Shown piece by piece: positions 1 to 8,693 of a DNA stretch of 64,000 bases; position 1 is the stretch's first letter, and every line of letters starts with the position of its first letter. Made by a program: the position numbers and the translations under genes. Location: the NCBI RefSeq assembly GCF_001425055.1, contig NZ_LMDK01000020.1, positions 257,310 to 321,309 of the forward strand, given 5' to 3'. This DNA is from Pelomonas sp. Root1237. Lineage in GTDB: Bacteria; Pseudomonadota; Gammaproteobacteria; Burkholderiales; Burkholderiaceae_C. Below the pieces are notes generated by a model that saw nothing but the letters and a program-made list of their open reading frames with translations, was not told the origin of the DNA and searched no databases.

Positions 1-1
1 G

Positions 2-1402
2 GGCGACTCGCTACAGGTCAGCGCCATCTCGCTGCTGGTGACCATGCCGCTGCTGCTGGCGCTGAACCTGTGGTGCATCGTCGGCGCCTGGCGTGCCGCG
101 GCCAACTATCTGCGCGAAAGCGGCTCGGCACTCTGGGGGTGGCTGGCGCGCATCACGCTGGCGCTCAGCACCCTGCAGTTGTTGGCCTCGGTGGTGTTCG
201 GCTTCCTGCCCAGCGTGGGCGAGTACTGGTCCATGGCCCGCGGCGTCGACCCGCTGGGGCAGGCCAAGTTCAGCTTCTCCGCCGATGGCCGCAGCCTGCG
301 GCTGGATGGTGTCATCGGCATGGGCGACGGCGAGCGACTGCGCCAACTGCTGAACAGCGAGGCAGCACGGGACCTCAAGCGCGTGGAACTGGCGTCACCT
401 GGCGGCCGCGTGCGCGAGGCTGAGCGCATGGCCGCGGCCTTGAAGGCGCGCGGCCAGGCCAGCCGCGCGGTGGGCACCTGCGCCAGCGCCTGCACCCTTG
501 TCTTCCTGGCCGGGCAGCCCCGCCATATGACGGCCACGGGCGAGCTGGGCTTTCATCGCGCATCCACCGGCACCTACAACCCGGTCTTCGAGGAACTGGC
601 CAACCAGCAATTGGCCAAGACCTACACCGAGCTGGGCCTGCCGCAGCCCATGATCGACAAGACGCTGCGTACGCCGTCGCGCAGCATGTGGTTCGTGCCG
701 CGCGACGAGCTGGTCTCCTACGCCTTGATCGCGCCAGCGCCACCCACACTGGCGGTGCCACTGCCGGCCGCCAATGCCACGCTGGCCGATTTCGACGATG
801 CATTGCACATGCACCCCGTGTGGGAGGCGCTGGACAAGCGCACCCCAGGCACCGTGGACGACATCGCCAAGCGCATGCTGGCCGCCCACCAGGCCGGCGC
901 CAGCGAGGAGGAGGTGCAAGCCACCGTGCTGTCGCCCCTGGCCCGCCAGATGCCGGATCTGCTCGGCGGCACCGACGCCGTGTTGCGCCACCGCTATGTG
1001 CAACTGGTGTCCGACCAGCTGAAGGCCCTGCGCACACCACCCGCTGGCGTCAGTGCCGGGGCCTGCCGCGACCTGCTCGACGGGCGCATGGGCGTGCGCC
1101 CGCAGCTCCCGCAGGCCTTGCAGGTGCGCGAAGCCCAATGGCTGCAGGACGTGGCCAATGGCACGCTGCCACACCGGCAGCCCAAGCCGGTCAGCGCCCT
1201 TGAGATCGAGGTCCTTGAGCGCACCGTGGGGCCGACGGCCATGGGCATGCTGTCGCGCCTGTGGGTCGACGCGCCCGAGGCGGCCAAACCCAGCGTCGCT
1301 GCCAGCTGCGACCCCGCCATCGCCATGCTGGACCGCCTGCAGGGCCAGCCCCCGGCCCGCCGGGACCTGGCGGAGCGGCTGCTCTTCCAGCCATCGCGCT
1401 GA
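2..1402 (+). CDS. Membrane protein with ClpP-like (COG3904-type) periplasmic domain, 5' end outside window
   Basis: The frame is open to the left edge, so the gene is truncated at its 5' end. A GTG at 38 gives 454 residues, but it lies inside a hydrophobic stretch and is unlikely to be the true start. Counting from 38, membrane segments lie at about 2-22 and 37-57. A soluble domain follows with SPGG at 120-123, CASACT around Ser150 and GFHR at 171-174. This resembles the serine and histidine motifs of ClpP/crotonase-fold proteins annotated as predicted periplasmic proteins (COG3904). The C-terminal 200 residues are helical and not recognised. Proteolytic activity is inferred from the Ser and His motifs alone. 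The next gene starts 123 bases downstream on the same strand. Confidence 0.7.
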   Translation, partial: GDSLQVSAISLLVTMPLLLALNLWCIVGAWRAAANYLRESGSALWGWLARITLALSTLQLLASVVFGFLPSVGEYWSMARGVDPLGQAKFSFSADGRSLRLDGVIGMGDGERLRQLLNSEAARDLKRVELASPGGRVREAERMAAALKARGQASRAVGTCASACTLVFLAGQPRHMTATGELGFHRASTGTYNPVFEELANQQLAKTYTELGLPQPMIDKTLRTPSRSMWFVPRDELVSYALIAPAPPTLAVPLPAANATLADFDDALHMHPVWEALDKRTPGTVDDIAKRMLAAHQAGASEEEVQATVLSPLARQMPDLLGGTDAVLRHRYVQLVSDQLKALRTPPAGVSAGACRDLLDGRMGVRPQLPQALQVREAQWLQDVANGTLPHRQPKPVSALEIEVLERTVGPTAMGMLSRLWVDAPEAAKPSVAASCDPAIAMLDRLQGQPPARRDLAERLLFQPSR

Positions 1403-1525
1403 TCAGGACCGCATAAGTTCGCTTGGGTGAAATTACCCAGGCCAGCTGATGCCGGTCGTCCCTTCGCCCTTTCTACGATACCGCTCGGTTGCCAATTCGG
1501 CACCGCTTTTCATGGAGTTGCTTTC

Positions 1526-2542
1526 GTGACCATCGCCTCCCCGCTGCGCCTGCCTTTGCTTGGCGCCCTGCTCGGCCTCAACCTCGCCGCCCAGGCGGCA
1601 CCGAGCGCGCCCGCCGCCGTCAGCTTCGACACCACGCCGCGTGCCGGCCAGCATCAACGACAGCAGATCGACCTGCAGGCCGTCATGAAGATGCGCGTCG
1701 AGGCCGGCCCCGACGCGACGGACGAGCAGCGCGCCAAGGCGGCTCAAGCCGCCGAGGGCATGGCGCTGATGGGGCCGATGAAGATGAGCATGCACATGGA
1801 GCAGACCATGCAGGTCGGCGCTGCGGACGGCGAGGGCTGGCTGCCGCTGAGCTTGTCGGTCGGCGCCAAGGGCGGCAGCGTGGAAATCGGTGGCAAGCCC
1901 GCACCGCTGCCCAGTCTAGGCAAGACCGACATGCGCATTGCAGCGCGCTTCAACCCCAAGGACTTCGGCTTCGAGGTGCAGAAGGTCGAGGGCGGTTCAC
2001 CCGAGCTGAGCGAGGCCATGAGCAACCAGGGCAAGGCCGCGATCAGCGAGTCCCTGCAACTGCTCAAGGCCCTGAGCCAGCGCCCGCTGAAGGTCGGCGA
2101 CAGCGTTGAGGTGCCGCTGAACATGGCCCTGCCCATGCCGCTGCCAGGCGGCGCCGGCGGCATGCAAGGCCTGGTGCGCTACACGCTGGCCCGCGTGGAC
2201 AAGGGTGTGGCGCATTTCGACCTGAGCATGGATCTCAACATGAACATCGACACCCCGCTGCCCAGGCCCGCGGCTGCTGCATCCGCGGCCAGCGGCGCGG
2301 CCGCGGACGCTGCACCGCCGATGCTGCACATGCAGATCACGGGTGGTGGCAAAGGCACGAGCTCGCTGCGCCTGGCCGACCGCCTGCCGCTGGCCAGCCA
2401 GCTCGCCATGGACATGAAGATGACGATGAACGGGCCCGACAACGGCCGGATGTTCATGGACATGGACATGGTCGTGCAGTCCAAGGGCGAGTCCCTCGCC
2501 AAGCCCGCTGCCGCCAAGCCAGCGGTCAAGAAGGCGCCCTGA
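1526..2542 (+). CDS. Exported methionine-rich protein of unknown function
   Basis: I chose the GTG at 1526 because GGAG lies nine bases upstream and the product then begins with a clean signal peptide of about 21 residues (hydrophobic core LPLLGALLGLNLAAQAA). Longer in-frame starts put about 33 hydrophilic residues ahead of the signal. The mature protein of about 315 residues alternates polar residues with methionine (MKMSMHM, MDMKMTMN, MDMDM), as expected of beta-strands. It has an Ala-rich linker near residue 245 and ends in a Lys/Pro/Ala-rich tail. I do not recognise the family. It converges on acpS, 22 bases away. The Met clusters could bind copper or may only be buried strand faces. Confidence 0.65.
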   Translation: MTIASPLRLPLLGALLGLNLAAQAAPSAPAAVSFDTTPRAGQHQRQQIDLQAVMKMRVEAGPDATDEQRAKAAQAAEGMALMGPMKMSMHMEQTMQVGAADGEGWLPLSLSVGAKGGSVEIGGKPAPLPSLGKTDMRIAARFNPKDFGFEVQKVEGGSPELSEAMSNQGKAAISESLQLLKALSQRPLKVGDSVEVPLNMALPMPLPGGAGGMQGLVRYTLARVDKGVAHFDLSMDLNMNIDTPLPRPAAAASAASGAAADAAPPMLHMQITGGGKGTSSLRLADRLPLASQLAMDMKMTMNGPDNGRMFMDMDMVVQSKGESLAKPAAAKPAVKKAP

Positions 2543-2564
2543 GCGGGGGCGCCAGGACTCGACC

Positions 2565-2963
2565 CTAAGGCGCCGACTTCTCCACGACGACAAAGGCGAC
2601 GGCATAGTCCTGCTCGTCGCTGACCGTCACATGGGCGCTCAAGCCCCGGGCGGCGAACCAATCGGCCAGCGCTCCATGCAATGCGATCTCGGGCTTGCCA
2701 CTGCGCGCCTTGACAACTTCCATGGCCCGCCAGGTCATGGGCATTCGCATTCCCATGCCAATGGCCTTGGAGAAGGCCTCCTTGGCGGCGAAGCGCGTTG
2801 CCAGATAGGCCTCGCCGCGCGCGTCGACCTTGGCGCGGCGCTCCCTGAAGACGGTCAGTTCGTGCGGCCCCAGCACCTTCTCGGCGAAGCGCTCGCCGCG
2901 CCTGGCGAGCGTGGCGCGGATGCGCCGGATGTCGCAGACGTCGGTGCCGATGCCGTAAATCAC
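2565..2963 (-). CDS. acpS: Holo-[acyl-carrier-protein] synthase
   Basis: AcpS transfers 4'-phosphopantetheine from CoA to the serine of acyl carrier protein in the cytoplasm. The 132-residue product has the family start [14 protein letters not shown] with the magnesium-binding Asp8, and the second motif [12 protein letters not shown] with Glu62. The length fits the bacterial AcpS family. The start overlaps the pdxJ stop by four bases, so the two are translationally coupled, the usual proteobacterial pdxJ-acpS arrangement. Its substrate, AcpP, is encoded further up the same strand at 16389-16628. Confidence 0.96.
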   Translation of the reverse strand: MIYGIGTDVCDIRRIRATLARRGERFAEKVLGPHELTVFRERRAKVDARGEAYLATRFAAKEAFSKAIGMGMRMPMTWRAMEVVKARSGKPEIALHGALADWFAARGLSAHVTVSDEQDYAVAFVVVEKSAP

Positions 2964-3727
2964 TGGTAGGCCGTGGCAATGACCTGTTGATAGCCGCGCA
3001 CCGTATCGGCGTAGCCCAGCTCCAATGCATCGGCGATCAGGGCATGGCCGATGGACACCTCCTGTACACCCGGGACATGGCGCAGGAACAGGCTGAGGTT
3101 GTCGCGATTCAGGTCGTGGCCGGCATTGATGCCCAGCCCGACCTTGAGCGCCGCCTCGGCCGTGGCCGTGAAACCGGCCAGCACGGCGTCCTGGCGTTCG
3201 GTACCGAAGGCGCTGGCAAAGGTCTCGGTATAGAGCTCGATGCGATCCGCGCCCAGCTCGGCCACGGCCGCCATCGCGGCCGGATTCGGGTCCATGAAGA
3301 GGCTGACGCGCACACCCAGGCTTTGCGCTTCATGGATCAACGGCTTCAGTCGCCCGGCGTCCTGCGGCAGCATCCAGCCATGGTCGGACGTGAACTGCTC
3401 TTCCGAGTCCGGCACGAAGGTGACCTGATGGGGCCGGTGCTTGCGCACGAAGTCCATCAGGTTCTGCGTCGGGTTGCCCTCGATGTTGAACTCGGCCTGG
3501 GGCCAGTCCTTCAGGAAGGCAGCGAGGTCGTCGACGTCGCCGGCACGGATGTGCCGCGCATCGGGGCGGGGGTGGACAGTGATGCCCTGGGCGCCTGCCA
3601 GCAGGCATTGCTCCGAAGCACGCAGCACACTGGGAATGCCCAGGTGGCGGGTGTTGCGCAGCAGCGCGACCTTGTTGACGTTAACGGACAGCGCGCAGCG
3701 GGCGCCGGCGTGGGCAAGCGGGTTCAT
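2960..3727 (-). CDS. pdxJ: Pyridoxine 5'-phosphate synthase
   Basis: PdxJ condenses 3-amino-2-oxopropyl phosphate with 1-deoxyxylulose 5-phosphate to give pyridoxine 5'-phosphate, the last ring-forming step of vitamin B6 synthesis. The product has the family landmarks [13 protein letters not shown] near the N-terminus, [26 protein letters not shown], and the C-terminal [14 protein letters not shown] chose the ATG at 3727 (255 residues) over one 24 bases upstream because MNPL just ahead of the LSVNVNKVA strand gives the usual length. It lies between a small exported protein gene upstream and acpS, which it overlaps by four bases. Confidence 0.95.
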   Translation of the reverse strand: MNPLAHAGARCALSVNVNKVALLRNTRHLGIPSVLRASEQCLLAGAQGITVHPRPDARHIRAGDVDDLAAFLKDWPQAEFNIEGNPTQNLMDFVRKHRPHQVTFVPDSEEQFTSDHGWMLPQDAGRLKPLIHEAQSLGVRVSLFMDPNPAAMAAVAELGADRIELYTETFASAFGTERQDAVLAGFTATAEAALKVGLGINAGHDLNRDNLSLFLRHVPGVQEVSIGHALIADALELGYADTVRGYQQVIATAYQ

Positions 3728-3764
3728 GCCCCCATCGTAGTGGAGCGTCACAACCCCTGGCGCG

Positions 3765-4244
3765 TCAGGGGGAGGTGCTGAGCACCATCAGCAGTCCGTC
3801 GCGCACGTCACCACCGGCCGGCAGCCAGACGACCGAGAAACCGCGCTTCGCGTCCCCGGCGGCCGTGAAGCGCTGCTGCCAGGCCGGGTTGCCGGTCTCC
3901 ACGCGGCCGGCACTGGCGGCGAGCTTCCAGGCCGGCGTGGCAGCCTGCTGGTAATGGCCCAGCACGACCTCCCAGGCGGTATCGCCGGGCAGCCGGTAGA
4001 GCTGGGTGTCCACGACCCGCGCCTGCATCGCCTTGCTGACAACCACGTTGGCACGGCGAGCGGCGGACAGCGAAGGCTCACCGAAATGATCCCAGTCCAC
4101 CGCCACGGCGCCGGCCGGCGGAGTGGGCAGCGCCACGACCGGCGTTGCGGTGGCGGCGGTGCTCATCATCAGCAAGCCCAGGCCGGCGAGCAGGCAGGCG
4201 CGGCGGGCCGGGTCGGTGGGAAGTTGGGGCTCATGGCTTGGCAT
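3765..4244 (-). CDS. Small exported protein of unknown function, partner of the upstream gene
   Basis: With the ATG at 4244 the product has 159 residues and a Sec-type signal peptide: an arginine pair, then the core ACLLAGLGLLMMSTAATA. No lipobox cysteine follows the core. The mature part of about 125 residues contains WEVVLGHYQ and a C-terminal GFSVVWLPAGG-type strand; I do not recognise the fold. The gene overlaps the end of the 481-residue gene upstream by 14 bases, so the two are almost certainly co-translated. A large unexported protein followed by a small periplasmic one is the layout of many effector-immunity pairs, but no family match supports that here. Confidence 0.6.
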   Translation of the reverse strand: MPSHEPQLPTDPARRACLLAGLGLLMMSTAATATPVVALPTPPAGAVAVDWDHFGEPSLSAARRANVVVSKAMQARVVDTQLYRLPGDTAWEVVLGHYQQAATPAWKLAASAGRVETGNPAWQQRFTAAGDAKRGFSVVWLPAGGDVRDGLLMVLSTSP

Positions 4245-5676
4245 GTTCGCGGGTGACGATCCAGGTGCCGTTGAAGGCCGCACCGGCGCCGCTGCTGGCG
4301 GCCTGCTCCAGATCGGGACGGCCGTTGGGCAGGGTGCGCGTGGCGACGCTGGGCACCAGCGCCCAGAATAGCTTGTCGTCGGCACTGACCTGGTCGCTGA
4401 TCTTGGCGTCCATGGCGGCCTTGACGCCGAACTGGGTCCATTCCTTCAGCACCGAGGCGGCGATGCCCACGGCCGGATTGGCACGGCCCGCGGTCTTGTC
4501 GACAACCGTCAGCACGCTCTTCAGCGTCGCATTGATCAGGTCGCCCTGCTCCTTCGCGTCCTGGGTGATGTCCTTGACCGCTGCGCTCACGGCGCCGGCG
4601 TAGTAGCCGGCCGTCTCCGCGTTGACGAAGCGCTGGCCGCCACCGGGAGCAGCAGTCTGGGCCTCGAAGCGCGCGGCCGGGTTCTCGTTCTTGCCGTTGC
4701 CCAGCGAGATCTGCGCCTGGATCTCGCCCAGGGTATTGAAGTCCTTGGCGTTCAGCGAAGCCTTGGCATAGGCCGCCAGCGCCGAGCCGTTGGCCGTTTC
4801 GCGGTTGGCGGCCAGTTCGCGCATGACGCCATTGGTGTCGCTCAGGATCAGCTGGCCCATGCTGCGCCGCACGTTCTCGGCGGCGTCGGGCCGGCCGCGG
4901 CCCGCCAGATCGGTCATCACCGAAGCGGCGTCGGCGAAGACGCGGGCCTTGGTGTCGGCATCACCGATGCCGCTGGCGACCTTGAGCAACTGCTCCAGCG
5001 ACTTGGTGTCGGTGCGCACCGCGCCGACGCCGCCACCCATGCCACCCGCGACGAGGAGGGTCTCGTTGGTGGCCGCCTTCAGCACCGCCTGGCGCTGCTC
5101 GGGCAGCAGGCCCTGCAGGGCCTGCTGGGCGGTGGCGGAATCCATGCTGCCGATCACCTCGGCGATCGCGCGAGCCTGCGGATCGTGCAGGCGCGACTCG
5201 TTCATCGTGTCGATGGCGGTTTGGTCTGTCGAGGCGCCGGCCAGCTGTTTGACGAAGTCGAGCTTGGTCTGGTTGCTGCCGTGCTGACCGACGGCGGCGG
5301 CCAGGTCGGTGATGTTGTCGTCGGACAGCAGGCGGTCGCGCGAGGTCTGGCGGCCGGTGGTGCGGTCGAATGCCTGTGACAGCTTGGCCAGATCAGCGCC
5401 GCTGAGGTCGCGGGCCATCTCGTTGAAGAAGTCGCGTCGCTCGCCCTGGCTCAGCCCGCCATTGCCGAACCACGAGTCGTCGTTCATCTCGTCGGCGATC
5501 TGGCGCAACTCGTCCGCGCCGAGCTTCGCCATGACCGCCCGGCTGTCCGCCGCGTCGAGGTTGGACAGGATGGACTTGACGCTCTTGATGTCGCCGTTGG
5601 TGACGGGGTTGAACCAGCCCGTCTCCATGTGGTGGCGGATGTCCTTGACGGCGCTGTCGACGGTGTTGGGCGGCAT
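4231..5676 (-). CDS. Uncharacterised 481-residue alpha-helical protein, possible effector
   Basis: The ATG at 5676 is chosen because GAGAG lies just upstream; a longer frame adds eight residues. There is no signal peptide. The N-terminal 130 residues consist of repeated helical units (KSVKSILSNLDAADSRAVMAK, DLSGADLAKLSQAFD), loosely like the annexin-like helical repeats seen in some bacterial toxins. The middle holds a glycine-rich patch (VAGGMGGGVGAV, about 214-225). The C-terminal 120 residues are small-residue-rich helices that could insert into a membrane. It is followed by the overlapping exported protein gene. I do not recognise the family. An effector role is inferred from gene layout and composition only. 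Confidence 0.55.
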   Translation of the reverse strand: MPPNTVDSAVKDIRHHMETGWFNPVTNGDIKSVKSILSNLDAADSRAVMAKLGADELRQIADEMNDDSWFGNGGLSQGERRDFFNEMARDLSGADLAKLSQAFDRTTGRQTSRDRLLSDDNITDLAAAVGQHGSNQTKLDFVKQLAGASTDQTAIDTMNESRLHDPQARAIAEVIGSMDSATAQQALQGLLPEQRQAVLKAATNETLLVAGGMGGGVGAVRTDTKSLEQLLKVASGIGDADTKARVFADAASVMTDLAGRGRPDAAENVRRSMGQLILSDTNGVMRELAANRETANGSALAAYAKASLNAKDFNTLGEIQAQISLGNGKNENPAARFEAQTAAPGGGQRFVNAETAGYYAGAVSAAVKDITQDAKEQGDLINATLKSVLTVVDKTAGRANPAVGIAASVLKEWTQFGVKAAMDAKISDQVSADDKLFWALVPSVATRTLPNGRPDLEQAASSGAGAAFNGTWIVTREHAKP

Positions 5677-5778
5677 GGTGGGCTCTCGGTCGGATTGCAA
5701 GGCGCCGGGCAGTCATGCAGCACCAGCTCATGCCGCGCATTCTTGGCAGTACCTGGCCGCGCCGAAAGCTGCGTCTGG

Positions 5779-5818
5779 CCCTAGCCGCGGCGCAACCCTA
5801 GCTGCGGCTGACCCTAGC
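5779..5818. repeat. Three CCCTAGC direct repeats at about 17-base spacing
   Basis: CCCTAGC occurs at 5779-5785, 5796-5802 and 5812-5818, with the related filler GCGGC between copies. The last two overlap the recO stop and final codons. CTAG is usually rare in proteobacterial DNA, so three copies in 40 bases stand out. Confidence 0.5.
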
Positions 5819-6568
5819 CCCGTCCAGCAATTGCTGCACGTCGACCATCAGCGAGCGGGTACGCAGCTGCTGGTGGCCAAGGTGGTAGTGGAGCAAGCCG
5901 CGCAGCGTGGTCTTCAGGCCTTGCAGCTCCACCGCGCAGGCCTGACGCAGCGCGGCGGGGCTGCCGTGCAGCAGCGCGGCCTGGAGCTGGATGAGCAGCG
6001 TGCCGGGCAAGCTGGCGTCGCTGGTGGGCGGGATGAGGCCGGACTCGGGCGAGAGCTGGTAGCGGCGCACGGGGTCGATGGCAGTCTGCGTGGTCGTGAC
6101 GACGCTGAGGTCGGGCAGCAGGCCCAGCTCGGCCAGCAGCCTGATCTCGAAGGCACGCAGCGCCGCGTCGCCCTCGGCCAGATGGGCCAGCGTGTCGGCG
6201 TACGCGTCGAAGAGCCGGGGATGCGGGTCGTGGCGGGCCAGCAGCTTCATCAGCAGCTCATTCAGGTAGTAGCCCGAGAACAGCGCCGCACCCGCCGGCA
6301 GGGTCGCACCGCCGCCCCACTCCGCGCTGCGCAGGGTCTGCACCTCACCACCCTCCGCCTTGGCGGGCTTGGAGAGACTGACAGAGATGCGCTGCAACGG
6401 CAGCAGTACGGCGCGCAGCTGCGAGTAGGGCCGTTTGGCGCCCTTGGCCGCGACGGCGAGCCGGCCGGACTCGCGCGTGAACAGGTCGAGGATGAGGCTG
6501 GACTCGCTCCAGTCGTGCTGGTGCAGCACGTAGGCCTGCTGGACCGCAGGCGGGCGCGTCAGCCGCAT
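5798..6568 (-). CDS. recO: DNA repair protein RecO
   Basis: RecO mediates RecA loading on SSB-coated single-stranded DNA in the RecFOR pathway. The 256-residue product starts with the OB-fold region (QAYVLHQHDWSESSLILDLFTRESGRLAVAAKGAKRP split over residues 11-47), the most conserved part of the family. An all-helical C-terminal domain follows, with LFSGYYLNELLMKLLARHDPHPRLFDAY near 105-132. It lies downstream of era in the usual era-recO order, separated by a palindromic repeat. The last codons overlap one of three CCCTAGC repeats. Confidence 0.94.
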   Translation of the reverse strand: MRLTRPPAVQQAYVLHQHDWSESSLILDLFTRESGRLAVAAKGAKRPYSQLRAVLLPLQRISVSLSKPAKAEGGEVQTLRSAEWGGGATLPAGAALFSGYYLNELLMKLLARHDPHPRLFDAYADTLAHLAEGDAALRAFEIRLLAELGLLPDLSVVTTTQTAIDPVRRYQLSPESGLIPPTSDASLPGTLLIQLQAALLHGSPAALRQACAVELQGLKTTLRGLLHYHLGHQQLRTRSLMVDVQQLLDGARVSRS

Positions 6569-6590
6569 CGGCTCGGCCGATGAACAAGGT

Positions 6591-6651
6591 CACAGAGGCA
6601 CAGAGGTACAGGGAAATTCAAGGTTTTCCTCTGTGTCTCCGTGCCTCTGTG
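6591..6651. repeat. Imperfect palindrome of the CACAGAGGCAC type between era and recO
   Basis: A left arm (CACAGAGGCACAGAGGTACA, 6591-6610, continuing GGGAAA) pairs imperfectly with a right arm ending CCTCTGTGTCTCCGTGCC at about 6628-6645 and TCTGTGG to 6651. The long hairpin has a short loop near 6617-6622. Elements of this CCTCTGTG..CTCTGTGG type occur as dispersed repeats in many bacterial genomes. It lies in the 102-base era-recO spacer within a single operon. Confidence 0.6.
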
Positions 6652-6670
6652 GCCGTGTTGTCTTTGACGA

Positions 6671-7597
6671 TCACTCGTAGCCGTAGCTGCGCAAATGCTC
6701 TTCGGTATCCGCCCAGCCCGAGCGCACCTTGACCCACAGCTCGAGGAAGACCCGGCCATCCATCAGATGCTCCAGTTCCTGGCGCGACTCCGAGCCGATG
6801 CGCTTCAGGCGCTCGCCGCCCTGGCCGATGATCATGCCCTTGTGGGCGTCGCGCTCGACGACGATGCTGGCGCTGATACGCCGCAGCTCGCCCTCCTCTT
6901 CCCACTTGTCGATGATGACGGTGGAGGTGTAGGGCAGTTCGTCGCCGGTCAGGCGAAACAGCTTCTCGCGGATGATTTCGCTGGCGAGGAACTTCTCGCT
7001 GCGGTCGGTCAACGCATCCTCTTCGTAGAACCAGCCCTGCTCGGGCAGATAAGGCTTGAGGATCTTGAAGAGGCGGGTGACGTCGGATTCCTTCTTGGCC
7101 GACAGCGGCACGAACTCGCTGAAGTTGCGGCGCTCCTGCATGCCCTTGAGCCAGGGGGCCAGCTCCGCGCGGCGGTGCACGGCATCCAGTTTGTTGGCGA
7201 TCAGCACGACCGGCTTGTCTTCAGGCAGCAGGCCCAGTACCTTGGCGTCGTCCAGGCCAAAGCGGCCGGCCTCGACGACGAAGAGCACGAGGTCAACGTC
7301 GGCCAGCACGCCGTGTACGGTGCGGTTGAGCGTGCGGTTGAGCGCGGCGTTGTGCTTGGTCTGAAAGCCGGGCGTGTCAACGAAGACGAACTGCGCCTCC
7401 TCGACAGTGCGCACGCCGGTGATGCGGTGGCGCGTCGTCTGGGCCTTGTCGGACGTGATGCTGACCTTCTGCCCGACCAGGGCGTTCAGCAACGTGGATT
7501 TGCCGACATTGGGGCGACCGACGATGGCGATGAGGCCACAACGCTGGGGAGGACCGTCAGCGGTGGCAGCGGCAGTGGGTACAGCGTCGGTGGTCAT
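6671..7597 (-). CDS. era: GTPase Era
   Basis: Era is an essential GTPase that binds the 3' end of 16S rRNA and helps mature the 30S subunit. The 308-residue product shows the G1 loop [10 protein letters not shown]3 DTPGF, G4 NKLD, and a C-terminal KH domain with [16 protein letters not shown]. An N-terminal extension of about 20 residues rich in Ala and Thr precedes the GTPase domain. The start overlaps the rnc stop in an ATGA, the classical rnc-era coupling. Confidence 0.97.
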   Translation of the reverse strand: MTTDAVPTAAATADGPPQRCGLIAIVGRPNVGKSTLLNALVGQKVSITSDKAQTTRHRITGVRTVEEAQFVFVDTPGFQTKHNAALNRTLNRTVHGVLADVDLVLFVVEAGRFGLDDAKVLGLLPEDKPVVLIANKLDAVHRRAELAPWLKGMQERRNFSEFVPLSAKKESDVTRLFKILKPYLPEQGWFYEEDALTDRSEKFLASEIIREKLFRLTGDELPYTSTVIIDKWEEEGELRRISASIVVERDAHKGMIIGQGGERLKRIGSESRQELEHLMDGRVFLELWVKVRSGWADTEEHLRSYGYE

Positions 7598-8286
7598 GAT
7601 TTGCCTCGTTCGGCGGTGAGTCTATCCAGCAGGCGGCTGGCAGCCTCCTGCTCGGCGGTGCGGCGGGAGCGGCCTTCGCCGAGTTCGGCCACGTCCAGGG
7701 CCGGCACCGCACATTCGACCTCAAAGGTCTGGGCATGGGCCTGGCCGCGCGTCGCGACGATACGGTAGCTGGGTACGGCGATGCGGCGGGCCTGCAGCCA
7801 TTCCTGCAACGCGGTCTTGGCGTCCTTGGCGAAGTCGCCGGCGCTGGTGGCGGTCGTGATGGTCTCGCCGAGCAGGCGGCGCACGATGGCCAAAGCAGCG
7901 TCGTAGCCAGCGTCGATGTAGGCCGCGCCCAGCACGGCCTCGACAGCGTCGGCCAGGATGGACGGGCGCTGCGCGCCGCCGCCACGGGCTTCGCCGTCGG
8001 ACATCTTCAGCACCGCCGGCAAGCCCATGGCCAGCGCCAACTTGTGCAGGCTTTCCTCGCGCACGAGATGGGCGCGCACGCGGGTCAGGTCGCCTTCGTC
8101 GGAGCCGGCATAGCGCTCGTACAGCAGGCTGGATACGGCCAGGCTGAGCACGGCGTCGCCGAGAAACTCCAGGCGCTCGTTGTGATCGGCGCCGTAGCTG
8201 CGATGGGTCAGGGCGCGTGCCAGTAATTCGGGTCGCTGGAAACGATGGCCCAGGCGCTGTTGCAGGGCCTCAAGCACGGCGCTCAT
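7594..8286 (-). CDS. rnc: Ribonuclease III
   Basis: RNase III cleaves double-stranded RNA, notably in rRNA processing. The 230-residue product has the signature [14 protein letters not shown] (residues 36-49, catalytic Glu40 and Asp44), the second acidic motif [15 protein letters not shown], and a C-terminal double-stranded RNA-binding domain from about residue 155 to 225. It sits between the DUF4845 gene, 16 bases upstream, and era, which it overlaps by four bases. Confidence 0.97.
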   Translation of the reverse strand: MSAVLEALQQRLGHRFQRPELLARALTHRSYGADHNERLEFLGDAVLSLAVSSLLYERYAGSDEGDLTRVRAHLVREESLHKLALAMGLPAVLKMSDGEARGGGAQRPSILADAVEAVLGAAYIDAGYDAALAIVRRLLGETITTATSAGDFAKDAKTALQEWLQARRIAVPSYRIVATRGQAHAQTFEVECAVPALDVAELGEGRSRRTAEQEAASRLLDRLTAERGKS

Positions 8287-8302
8287 CGAAGCGGAAGCAA
8301 GG

Positions 8303-8686
8303 TCAACGCGACTTGCCGTGGTACTTGATCAGCAGGTAGACCGGCCCGAAGAGGTCAATCTCCTTGTCCCAGGCGAACTCGATGACGACACGGTCATTGC
8401 CGTCCTTGGTCACGACGAGGTCGCTGCTCTTGAGGCTCTGGATCGAGTATTCGACGGCGATGGCTTTGTCGAACTCCTGGCGCACCTGAGGCACGGTGGA
8501 GGGGTTGCCGGCCGAGATACGGTCGACCACGCGCTGCACGGTGTAGTACTCCAGCACCGTCGGGAAGACCTTCATGCCGACGACGGCCGTGGCGGCGAGA
8601 ACGATGCCCCAGAACAGCAGGCCGAACAGCGTGACGCCACGCTGGCGGCGAGAGGAGGTCGGCGACGAAAGGAGGCTGCTGCTCAT
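8303..8686 (-). CDS. DUF4845 family single-pass membrane protein
   Basis: The 127-residue product has a short Ser-rich cytoplasmic start, one membrane segment at about 18-37 (VTLFGLLFWGIVLAATAVVG) and a 90-residue extracytoplasmic domain. Small proteins of this family (DUF4845) commonly lie between lepB and rnc in Betaproteobacteria; their role is not established. The gene starts seven bases after the lepB stop, so co-expression with signal peptidase I is likely. I see no catalytic motif. Confidence 0.8.
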   Translation of the reverse strand: MSSSLLSSPTSSRRQRGVTLFGLLFWGIVLAATAVVGMKVFPTVLEYYTVQRVVDRISAGNPSTVPQVRQEFDKAIAVEYSIQSLKSSDLVVTKDGNDRVVIEFAWDKEIDLFGPVYLLIKYHGKSR

Positions 8687-8693
8687 CTGGGTG

